Made by a program: the position numbers and the translations under genes. The notes beneath the pieces were generated by a model. That model searched no databases. It saw nothing but the letters and a program-made list of their open reading frames with translations, and was not told the origin of the DNA. A DNA stretch of 64,000 nucleotides. It comes from Streptomyces cyaneochromogenes (lineage in GTDB: Bacteria; Actinomycetota; Actinomycetes; Streptomycetales; Streptomycetaceae). Positions within the stretch are counted from its first letter, which is position 1, and every line of letters starts with the position of its first letter. Location: the NCBI RefSeq assembly GCF_003963535.1, contig NZ_CP034539.1:124001-188000 (forward strand). The letters are read 5' to 3'. Shown here piece after piece: positions 9,988 to 17,159 of this stretch.

Positions 9988-10441
9988 ACGCCTCCCTGAT
10001 CACCGGATCATCCGGGCCGGGATGCGGATGATCGCCTCCGTGTCGGGCACAGAGCCGCTCGCGGGGCTCGACGACTCGCAGGCGGCCTGCGTGGCGGCGT
10101 CCGGCCTCCAGCCCTGGAACAAGATCTCTCCTGTCTCGGCGTCCGCCCACACGGTGGGACAGTGATCGCGGCCGGTGTCGGGGTCGATCCCGATGAACTC
10201 CATGGCCATGATCGCGTCTCCTGATCTCCTATGTCCAGGCGCTTGCTCGTGCTTGCACATCAGCGCCACGGCCTGCCACGACAGCGTCAACAGGGCGTCT
10301 TGCCGCGCGAATTGGCGTGCAAGCCCATGCAAGTTCGTAGCCGACCAGAGTGGCGCGTTCCTAGCGTCGACAGACACGAGAAGACCCCGGCGACCACTGA
10401 CACGGCCCCGGGGCCGGCCGACGCTTCGAAGGAGCGACGAC

Positions 10442-11016
10442 ATGGCAACTCCTACCACCCGCCCACCGGCTGAGGCAGAGGCACCGCCCCTGGACGTCGA
10501 GACGATCCGGAAGACCGCCCGGCGGCTGCTCACCGACGACGCCGACCCGCTCACGCCCGAGGCGCCGACGCCGCTCGCTGTGCTGCTGCGTGATCACATC
10601 CGGCAACTGAACCCCGAAGCCAAGGCAGCCATCCCGGGCCTGCCGCAGGACGACGTCCCGAAGATGTGCGCGCAGGCATGCCTCGGCGAGACACAGATGC
10701 GCCTGCGCCTTGGCAACGGAGACACCGCCGCCGTCCGGCCGGCCGTGACGACCAAGCCGGCACGGTCGGTGAACGCACTGTACAACCACCGCGTGAACCT
10801 GGGCGGTCAGCGGGCAACAGCGTCCACATCTGCCGTGCCTGCGAGGAACTGATCACCCACCCGGCGGACGGCGCGATCGCCGCTCAAGAGCTCGGCAACT
10901 CCGGGCCGGACTGGGACACCTGGGCCCACCGCGAACACGCCGAGGACATAGAACCGATCGACCCGGACCTGCCGCGGATTACGACCCGCATCCGGGCCGC
11001 CCACAGCCCAGCTTGA
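10442..11016 (+). pseudogene. second DUF6415-like gene, frameshifted
   Basis: The ATG at 10442 has GGAG 7 bases upstream. The N-terminal part LDVETIRKTARRLLTDDADPL ... CAQACLGETQMRLRLG parallels the intact copy at 3740. After YNHRVNLGG (about 10805) the true continuation NSVHICRACEELITHP ... DPDLPRITTRIRAAHSPA is in another frame and ends at 11016. It keeps the CxxC pair of the first copy (CRAC). The two proteins share architecture but are well diverged, so this is a paralogue rather than a recent duplication. Confidence 0.7.
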
Positions 11017-11187
11017 GTTTTATCCTCGCAGGTCGAATCGTTCCATGAACTTGATCATTCAAGGTGATAACTGCCGTACGGCGGTGCGGACTTCGCCCGA
11101 ACCGGTGACGAGGACGACCGGGACCCCTCCCCGCCGACGCCGGTTAGCGTCGCGGTCCGGTCCGCTACCTTGTCGGATGGAGAATCC

Positions 11188-11406
11188 GTGGAAGCAGTAT
11201 TCGGCATCGCTTTCGTCCTGGTGATCTGGGTCGTCCCCCTCGTCGTCACGGCCCTCAAAGGCAAGTACGGCATGGCTGTCTTCGGCGTGGCCTTTCACTT
11301 CCTCTGGTGGGTCGGGGCCATCCGTCTCGCCAAGCCGGATTCCTTCTGGTCACGGCGCTTCTACGACGACGACAGGCTGCGTGAGGCGGTCCGGCGCTTC
11401 GAGTAG
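11188..11406 (+). CDS. small two-TM membrane protein
   Basis: A 72-residue protein. GTG 11188 is chosen because GGAG lies 5 bases upstream; a TTG at 11170 is possible. Hydrophobic segments at about residues 1-22 (AVFGIAFVLVIWVVPLVVTAL) and 28-46 (MAVFGVAFHFLWWVGAI) are separated by a short KGKYG loop. A basic/acidic tail (WSRRFYDDDRLREAVRRFE) is probably cytoplasmic. No catalytic motif. It is likely a small integral membrane protein of unknown role. Confidence 0.65.
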   Translation: MEAVFGIAFVLVIWVVPLVVTALKGKYGMAVFGVAFHFLWWVGAIRLAKPDSFWSRRFYDDDRLREAVRRFE

Positions 11407-11425
11407 CGCGCCGTGTTCTGGCGGG

Positions 11426-11443
11426 GGGCGGCATGGGCCGCCC
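11426..11443. terminator. short GC hairpin between convergent genes
   Basis: GGGCGGC (11426-11432) and GCCGCCC (11437-11443) form a 7-bp stem with a 4-base loop, 20 bases after the small membrane gene and facing the convergent glutaredoxin-like gene. Confidence 0.45.
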
Positions 11444-11538
11444 TCCGATGGCAGGCAGCCTCGGCCGCCCCTCAGCTTGTCTTGTAACCTCCGTGCGCTT
11501 GGTGCGGCGGGTGGCTCTCCGTAGGGTGCGGTTTCTGA

Positions 11539-11976
11539 TCACGCGGAAGGGGAGAGCTGTCCGCGCACCCATTCGGGGTCGGGGTTGGTGTGTGGCTGGC
11601 CCGCCACGATGACGGTCGGCACGGTCTCGTTACCGTCGTTGGCTGCTCTCACCGCTGCGGCTCCTGCCGGGTCGCGCCAGATGTTGACCCAGTGCAGCTG
11701 GCGGGCGCTGCGGCCCAGCCGGATGCGCAGCCGGATGCAGTACTTGCAGCCCGGCCGCCAGAAGACGACCGGTCGGTCGTCGACCGCACTGCGGCGTTGT
11801 GCTTCCTGCACGCCGATCGACCTCGGGAAGATCAGGGGTGAGTTCACGCCGGCGAGCGCCAGGAACGCCAGCAGGAGGGCTGCGGCTGTGCCGGGGCTCC
11901 CCTTGAAGATCAGCCCGGTTGCGACGGCTGAGCCGCTGAGCACAAACAGCATCGGCAGGATCCAAGCGCGCATCAT
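11539..11976 (-). CDS. membrane-anchored glutaredoxin-like protein
   Basis: 145 residues. Two N-terminal hydrophobic segments (about residues 3-24 and 29-50) anchor a thioredoxin-fold domain with the redox motif WRPGCKYC (C77, C80). Typical fold landmarks follow: HWVNIWRDPAGAAAVRAAN and the cis-Pro region NETVPTVIVAG. This resembles actinobacterial mycoredoxin/glutaredoxin-type proteins, which reduce mixed disulfides, here probably at the membrane. It stands alone between a convergent gene and an IS element. The function is inferred from the motif. Confidence 0.85.
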   Translation of the reverse strand: MMRAWILPMLFVLSGSAVATGLIFKGSPGTAAALLLAFLALAGVNSPLIFPRSIGVQEAQRRSAVDDRPVVFWRPGCKYCIRLRIRLGRSARQLHWVNIWRDPAGAAAVRAANDGNETVPTVIVAGQPHTNPDPEWVRGQLSPSA

Positions 11977-12036
11977 GGTGATGCAGGCTATCGACGAGTC
12001 GAAATGCTCCTCGAACTAGGCCGCTCACCTAGCGCG

Positions 12037-12901
12037 TGTCTCTTTGGTGGGTTGGTCAGTTGATCGGATGTGTCCGTGCCGCTGATGCCGGCGGATCCGG
12101 TCCGCGGGCGGCGATGGGCCGACCACCGTCGCACTCTTGAGGCCATCGCGTGGAAGTACCGCACCAACTCGCCCTGGCGGAACCTTCCCGACGAACTCGG
12201 CTCCCTCCAGACCGCTCACAAGCGGCTGATCAGATGGGCCGTGGACGGCACCTGGGAGATGATCCTCGCCGCACTCCTGGCGGCGGCAGACGCCGACGAC
12301 GACATCGACTGGACGGTGTCGGTGGACTCCACGATCGTCCGAGCTCACCAGCACGCTGCCGGAGCACTCAAAAGGGGGCGGCACGCTCCGGCGAGCCCGC
12401 CGATCACGCGCTCGGACGCTCCCGCGGCGGGCTGAGCACCAAGGTCCACCTGGCCGCAGACGGCCGCGCACGGCCTCTCGCCTTCACCGCCACCGCTGGC
12501 CAGGCAGGTGATGCACCCTCGTTCGAGACAGTGATGTCCCGCATCCGCGTGCCCCGCACGGGTCCGGGCAGGCCCCGGACCCGGCCCCTGGCTGTTCTGG
12601 CCGACCGCGCGTATTCCTCACGCGCCATCCGTAGCCACCTGCGGCGCCGGGGTATCCGTGCGGTCATCCCACAGCCGTCCGACCAAGTCGGCCACCGCCT
12701 GCGGCGAGGCAGACTCGGTGGCCGTCCGCCCCGCTTCGACAGCGAGGTCTACAAGCAGCGCAACACCGTCGAGCGGTGCATCAACCGCCTCAAGCAATGG
12801 CGCGGCCTGGCCACACGAACCGACAACCTCGCGATCGCCTACCAGGCCGCACTCCACCTCGCGCGCATCCTCATCTGGACCCGACGCTGACCAAAGAGAC
12901 A
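12037..12901 (+). mobile_element. IS5-family (IS427-like) insertion sequence
   Basis: The element is bounded by perfect 12-bp terminal inverted repeats TGTCTCTTTGGT (12037-12048) and ACCAAAGAGACA (12890-12901). It encodes one two-frame transposase. CTA-like bases lie just outside both ends but a clean target duplication is not certain. A partial duplicate of the upstream DUF6415 gene directly follows the right end. Confidence 0.85.
12070..12890 (+). CDS. IS5/IS427-type transposase, two frames joined by -1 frameshifting
   Basis: The first frame (GTG 12070) holds the N-terminal helical domain (WRNLPDELGSLQTAHKRLIRW) and the first catalytic Asp (VSVDSTIVRAHQHAAGALK). The second frame continues GRSRGGLSTKVHLAADGRARPL, the second Asp (VLADRAYSSRAIR) and the Glu region (YKQRNTVERCINRLKQWRGLATR). 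The join lies at the slippery run CAAAAGGGGG (12369-12378), and moving back one base there fuses the frames. IS427-type elements normally use exactly this kind of programmed shift, so the gene is probably intact, not broken. Confidence 0.85.
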
Positions 12902-12909
12902 GAACCTAA

Positions 12910-13005
12910 GCCCACCGCGAGCACGCCGAGGACGTAGAACCGATCGACCCAGGCCTGCTGCGGATCACGACCCGCATCTGGGCCGCCCACAGCCCAACGA
13001 CGTAG
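12910..13005 (+). pseudogene. duplicated 3' fragment of a DUF6415-like gene
   Basis: The 96 bases match the end of the DUF6415-like gene at 10924-11016 at roughly 90% by eye, reading AHREHAEDVEPIDPGLLRITTRIWAAHSP then stop. The fragment begins just outside the right inverted repeat of the IS. No upstream part of the copy remains. Confidence 0.75.
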
Positions 13006-13030
13006 CCACGACTTCAACGACGGCGCCAGG

Positions 13031-13545
13031 GTGACGCGTTCACCCTGGCCATCTGGCGGCGGGCGGGCGGAACGGGCCCCCTCGATCGCGAGGTTACAGG
13101 CCCGGCTCCGGTGCCAGATCGGCTTCTGCCCGGCGGAGACACCCGCCGGCTACCTCTTCCTGGCCGGGCCGCAAACCCCACCGGCCCGGCGAGCCGGCAA
13201 GACCACCCAGCCGCCAGTACGCCTCGCGCACGCGCGCCCCTCAGCCGAGCAGTGCAAGCACCTTGGAGAAAAGGGGCACCTCGCCTTCCTCGCGCGTGAG
13301 ACCACGGTGTGGGGCGTCATTGGGACCCGCTATCGCTTCACCCAAAGCGGCCCCGAGCCGCTGCCCGGCCAGGACGACGAACCGCTGCCGTACGAACATC
13401 CCCAACTGGGCTGGTTCCTGGCCAGCCAGCTCGTACGCGACTGCGGGACTACGACGTCGTCCACCTCGACGACCTGGTGCACGCTGTGTGGAAGGCAGTT
13501 GGCTGGCCGATCTCTTGCGCCTGGCAGGGCGGCACGTTGTAGCAA
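13031..13545 (+). pseudogene. possible frameshifted hypothetical gene
   Basis: The frame from 13031 gives a plausible protein segment (CQIGFCPAETPAGYLFLAG ... LAFLARETTVWGVIGTRYRFTQSG ... YEHPQLGWFLASQLVR). After about 13440 the natural-looking continuation LRDYDVVHLDDLVHAVWKAVGW is in another frame and ends near 13545. The composition (Tyr, Trp, Phe, Asp) on both sides of the break looks coding, unlike the competing minus-strand frames. I do not recognise a family. It may be a remnant cut by the adjacent IS. Confidence 0.35.
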
Positions 13546-13722
13546 GCGCCCTGCGCTGACAGGACGCCTGGGCTTGGCTCAGGCGGCCCCGTACACCGCC
13601 CCTGGATCGAGACCGCCCGCTCCCTTTCTGCCCTCCCGCGGTTGAATGGGAACGGCGCCGGGTCACGTGCTTTCACTTGTCTCTGGCTGGTTCGCGCGGC
13701 ATGCCTGGAGCACTGTCGCGGT

Positions 13723-13778
13723 GACCGATCTCCTCCCGTGGTGCCGATGGCAAGGCCACGCACGGGAGGAGATCGGTC
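13723..13778. terminator. long perfect hairpin at the end of the NuoF-like gene
   Basis: GACCGATCTCCTCCCGTG (13723-13740) and CACGGGAGGAGATCGGTC (13761-13778) form an uninterrupted 18-bp stem with a 20-base loop. On the minus strand the first arm overlaps the stop codon of the NuoF-like gene (13777-13779), so this is a strong factor-independent terminator or 3'-end stabiliser for the sigma/NuoF operon. Confidence 0.8.
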
Positions 13779-15762
13779 AGATGGCGCCGCGCCGGTCGGG
13801 TGTGCCGAGCTCTCGGCCCTGGGAGAGGATCGGCAGGTTGCGGGACGTCTGGTCGTGGGGCGTGTCCTCCTCGATGCGCAGGGCGAGGGCCGGGCAACGG
13901 CGCACCGCGCGGATGGCCTTGGCCTCGGCGTGGCGCGGGACCTTCGCCTGGGCGACGGTCGGGAAGCCGTCGGCGCCGAGCTGGAAGACCTCCGGGAGGA
14001 TGTCCGCGCACAGGCCGTGGCCGCGGCACAGGGTCCAGTCGACGTAGATCTTCTGGCGGCTGGGGCCGTTCTCCTCCGCCTCGGCGCCGCCCGGGATGCC
14101 CGCCGGGCCCCTGCCGCCCTCGAAGAGCGGCAGAACGCCCTCCACGGGCCGTCCGCAGCCATTGCCGAGGACGTGCGCCGCGAGGTCGTCGGTGAACGCC
14201 TTGATGGTCGACTCCAGGAACATCGCGGAGCCGTCCGGGTGCGAGCACGCGCCGCGCCGTTTGACGTTCTTCGCAACCTGCTTGAGCGCCTCCAGGGCGG
14301 CGGGTCCACCGCCGTTGAGGATGTCCTCCATGCCGCGCGCGGCGGCCGGCAGACCGAGGTAGCAGGGACCGCACTGGCCCGCGCTCTCCTCGGCCAGCCA
14401 CTGTGCGACGCGGAGGGACTCGCCGAGCGGGCATGTTTCCTGGGTGATCGGCAGGATCGCGCCGGCGCCCAGCGAACCGCCCACCGCGTCCAGGGAGTTG
14501 CGCGAGACGATGGCCTCGTTGACCGTCGCCGCGTCGATCCACTTGCCGTGGTAGCCGCCGGTGAGCACGCCCTGCGGGACGGGCGGGGCGCCGGCGAGCT
14601 GGAGGACGTAGCGCAGCGGCACGCCCGTGGGGACCTCGATGACCATAGGGCGTGCGACTGCGCCGGAGACGGTGAGCATGACGGTGCCCGGCTCGTCGTA
14701 CAGGCCGGTGTTGCCGTAGCGCTCCGGGCCGATGCGGGCGGCGATCGCGAGCTGGGCGAAGGTCTCGGCGTTGGACAGCAGGGTCGGGGCGCCGCCGACG
14801 CCGTTCTGCGAGGCGCTGACCTTGCGGCCGGGCGGGATCGCCGGGCCGCCGTCGATGGAGCGGATCAGCGACGCCCCCGCTCCGGTGACCATGTGGCTGG
14901 GGTTGCGGTGCACCCACGCGCGTAGGGGCGAGCGGCGGCTGTTGCTGAGGCCGCGTTCGGCAAGGGCAGCCTCCATCGAGCGCTGCGTCGATTCACGGGT
15001 GACCCCGATGACGAGTTCACGGGCGCCGAGGGCCTCGGCGCACAGCAGCGCGCCGTCCAGGACGAGGTGCGGGGCGCGGTTGATCAGGACCGTGTCCTTA
15101 CGGCAAGTGGGATCGCTCTCGCTGCCGTTGACGACGATGACCGGCCGGACGCCACGCTTGATGGCGGACTCGGCGACCGAGCGCAGCTTCGTGTGGAAGG
15201 GGAAGCCCGCGCCGCCGCGGCCCTTCAGGTTGATGTTCTCGGCGAGCTTCGCGAGCTGCTCGCCGCCCAACGGTTCGAGCGGCCCGTGCACCTTCAGATG
15301 CATGGGCAGGTCAAGTCTTTCGACAAGGTCGAAGCCCGACGTGAGCTGGGGAAGTCCGACCACGCGGACTTCCGGAATGTCGGGCAGGGTGCCTGCGATG
15401 TTGCGCGGTGTTGCCCAGTCTGTGCGGGCGGCAGTGGAGATCGATGCGGATCGGCGGCTGGCGTCGGCCCGCGGCCTGGTTTGCGCGGTGGTCTGCTTGG
15501 GGGCTGCTGCCTTGCGCAGCGTGTCGGTGAGCTTGTGCTCCACGTCGGTCGATGCCGTGAGCATCTCCCGGAGCGTCTCGTCTTCGGCGTGCAGCATCCG
15601 GGTGAGCGAGGATGCCTTCGGGTCCGCCTGTGCAGCGGCGTCGCATGCAGCCGACAGCTTTGCGTCGATGTCGGTCGACGCGTCCAGCGTGGCCTCCAGC
15701 TCGGTCGTGCCCGCCTCAAGGAACATCTGAAGACGGGAGTTCGAGGATGGTTCGGCGTTCAC
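13777..15762 (-). CDS. NuoF-like flavo-iron-sulfur protein with C-terminal ferredoxin
   Basis: 661 residues, probably cytoplasmic. Residues 1-100 are a helical region with an internal repeat (LDASTDIDAKL at 27-36 and LTASTDVEHKL at 68-78). Residues about 130-540 are NuoF/HoxF-like, with the FMN/NADH glycine-rich motif GRGGAGFPFHTK (181-192), GSESDPTCRKD, and an iron-sulfur region ESAGQCGPC (459-467) plus C506. The canonical first Cys of ESCGxCxxC is Ala461, so the N3-type cluster lacks one usual ligand. Residues 570-635 form a [3Fe-4S]-type ferredoxin (C579, C585, C623 followed by Pro). It starts at GTG 15762 with GGAGG 6 bases upstream and overlaps the sigma gene by 4 bases. It likely transfers electrons from NAD(P)H via FMN to its own ferredoxin; the partner is unknown. 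Confidence 0.85.
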   Translation of the reverse strand: MNAEPSSNSRLQMFLEAGTTELEATLDASTDIDAKLSAACDAAAQADPKASSLTRMLHAEDETLREMLTASTDVEHKLTDTLRKAAAPKQTTAQTRPRADASRRSASISTAARTDWATPRNIAGTLPDIPEVRVVGLPQLTSGFDLVERLDLPMHLKVHGPLEPLGGEQLAKLAENINLKGRGGAGFPFHTKLRSVAESAIKRGVRPVIVVNGSESDPTCRKDTVLINRAPHLVLDGALLCAEALGARELVIGVTRESTQRSMEAALAERGLSNSRRSPLRAWVHRNPSHMVTGAGASLIRSIDGGPAIPPGRKVSASQNGVGGAPTLLSNAETFAQLAIAARIGPERYGNTGLYDEPGTVMLTVSGAVARPMVIEVPTGVPLRYVLQLAGAPPVPQGVLTGGYHGKWIDAATVNEAIVSRNSLDAVGGSLGAGAILPITQETCPLGESLRVAQWLAEESAGQCGPCYLGLPAAARGMEDILNGGGPAALEALKQVAKNVKRRGACSHPDGSAMFLESTIKAFTDDLAAHVLGNGCGRPVEGVLPLFEGGRGPAGIPGGAEAEENGPSRQKIYVDWTLCRGHGLCADILPEVFQLGADGFPTVAQAKVPRHAEAKAIRAVRRCPALALRIEEDTPHDQTSRNLPILSQGRELGTPDRRGAI

Positions 15763-16562
15763 TGCCCACCTCCCGCGTCTTCGTCCAGCAGACGTTCCAG
15801 TTTCTGACGGGCCCGCCGCAGGTTCTGGCGTACGTTCGCGGCCGGCACGCCCAGCGCCTCGGCGGTCTCGGATGGTTCACAGCCGTCGAATTCGAACGCC
15901 ATCACCGTGCGCTGCAGCAACGGCAGGCGCCGAAGCAGCTGGACCATGGCTAACTTCTCCGCAACGTCATCGCTGTGATCGTTCGCCGGGCTCTCGGGGA
16001 TCTCCTCCGTCAGCTCGTCCGGTCTGATCCGGTACACGGACTTCAGCCACATGCGGTAGGCCGTGGTGCGCAGCCATGGTTCGGGACACTCAACGCGGCG
16101 CCAGGTCTCGGCCAGTTCCACACACGCGGATTGCACGGCGTCCTCCGCGTCTTGTCGCGAGCCACCGGCCTTGATCAAAAAGGCCACAAGGGGCACGAAC
16201 CGAGCGCGGAACACGGCGGTGAAGGCCGCCTCCTCCTCAGAGCTTAGCCACGGCAGGCACCGCTGCTGCTGCGCGAGCGCTGCCGCCTTCTCGAAGTCCG
16301 TGCCGGCGGCCTCGAGAATCCCGCTCCAGGAGCTGACTGCCGGTGCCATCCGCAAGAGTGCGCGGCGTTCTCGTTGCGACCAGCCGCCGAAGATGCCGTC
16401 CGTGATGCGGTTGTCGAGGGCGTGGGCGAGGCACGGGATCTGGACCGGGCAGCCGAGGCAGTCGCTCTGGCGTCGTTCTCGCGCTCTGGCAGGAACGAAC
16501 ATCTCCCATGGGTCAACTGTGCGGCAGGCCGCACGGGTTGACCACTCAGTTGGCCCGCTCAC
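15759..16562 (-). CDS. WhiB-domain / ECF sigma-factor fusion
   Basis: 267 residues. Residues 10-75 are a WhiB-like domain with all four cluster cysteines C13, C35, C38, C44 (spacing C-x21-C-x2-C-x5-C) and the following GIFGGWSQRERRAL turn. Residues about 108-165 match sigma-70 region 2 of ECF factors (AGGSRQDAEDAVQSACVELAETW). Residues about 205-260 match region 4 with its helix-turn-helix (PLLQRTVMAFEFDGCEPSETAEALGVPAANVRQNLRRAR). WhiB proteins bind [4Fe-4S] and contact sigma factors; here the two are one chain, implying a sigma factor whose activity follows cluster state. The start GTG overlaps the upstream small gene by 4 bases, and the stop overlaps the NuoF-like start by 4, so the three are translationally coupled. 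No separate anti-sigma gene is visible. Confidence 0.88.
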   Translation of the reverse strand: MSGPTEWSTRAACRTVDPWEMFVPARARERRQSDCLGCPVQIPCLAHALDNRITDGIFGGWSQRERRALLRMAPAVSSWSGILEAAGTDFEKAAALAQQQRCLPWLSSEEEAAFTAVFRARFVPLVAFLIKAGGSRQDAEDAVQSACVELAETWRRVECPEPWLRTTAYRMWLKSVYRIRPDELTEEIPESPANDHSDDVAEKLAMVQLLRRLPLLQRTVMAFEFDGCEPSETAEALGVPAANVRQNLRRARQKLERLLDEDAGGGQ

Positions 16563-16786
16563 ACCGAACGCCTTTGTGTCCTGTCCTCTGCCCCGACCTC
16601 GATGGTCAGTTGGTCTGCCTCGTCGACGAAGCGGCTGCCCTGGGGAAGCTCACGCAGCACGTCACGGCGGAAGGCTCCGCGGGCTTTCTCCCGCTGGACG
16701 ATGCCTCTCACGCGCACCCATGTACGCAGCACCAGGGCCAGATACCCCACCGCTGTGACTCCTGCCACGACTACATACTCAGGCAT
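16559..16786 (-). CDS. small single-TM protein, first gene of the WhiB-sigma operon
   Basis: 75 residues from ATG 16786 (MPEYVVVAGVTAVGYLALVLRTW); an upstream in-frame ATG would add 13 residues. One hydrophobic segment (about residues 4-22) is followed by a basic stretch (RVRGIVQREKARGAFRRD) and an acidic tail. The positive-inside rule places the C-terminal 50 residues in the cytoplasm. The stop overlaps the start of the WhiB-sigma gene by 4 bases. It could tether or inhibit the sigma factor at the membrane, but no known anti-sigma motif is visible, so this is inference from position only. Confidence 0.65.
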   Translation of the reverse strand: MPEYVVVAGVTAVGYLALVLRTWVRVRGIVQREKARGAFRRDVLRELPQGSRFVDEADQLTIEVGAEDRTQRRSV

Positions 16787-17159
16787 CGCTGCGTGCTCCG
16801 TTCGCCGCTCGGGTGAAGTGGTCATAGACAAGTGCCGTCCACAGCAGCCGCGCGTGACCTCGCGCGCCTGGATTTCTTGGCGCATCCGGCAACGTGCCTC
16901 GGCTCGGAGGGATCATCCGTTCCGTGTGCGCCGGTGTGCTGGCCGGTCGCCTGGGCGACGAGCGCGCGCTTTCAGACCGAGATCGCCCATGGCCTCGGGG
17001 AGGTTCGCTTTGGCCGGCCCGACGCATGCGATCGCCGTGACGAAGATGCGGGCTGTGGGGCTGACCTCGCACTGGCCGAGGCCCGGCTGTGGAGATCGAT
17101 GCCGCGCGGGAGAGGCGGGACGTGGCCGCGCGTGGGCCTCGCTGGCGGTGTGCCGGAAC
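16787..17159. other. intergenic region upstream of the WhiB-sigma operon
   Basis: 373 bases with no convincing gene; short frames on both strands are Arg/Pro-rich shadows. It should carry the promoter for the minus-strand WhiB-sigma operon and the 3' flank of the decayed NACHT gene. No clear ECF-type -35/-10 pair could be fixed by eye. Confidence 0.4.
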
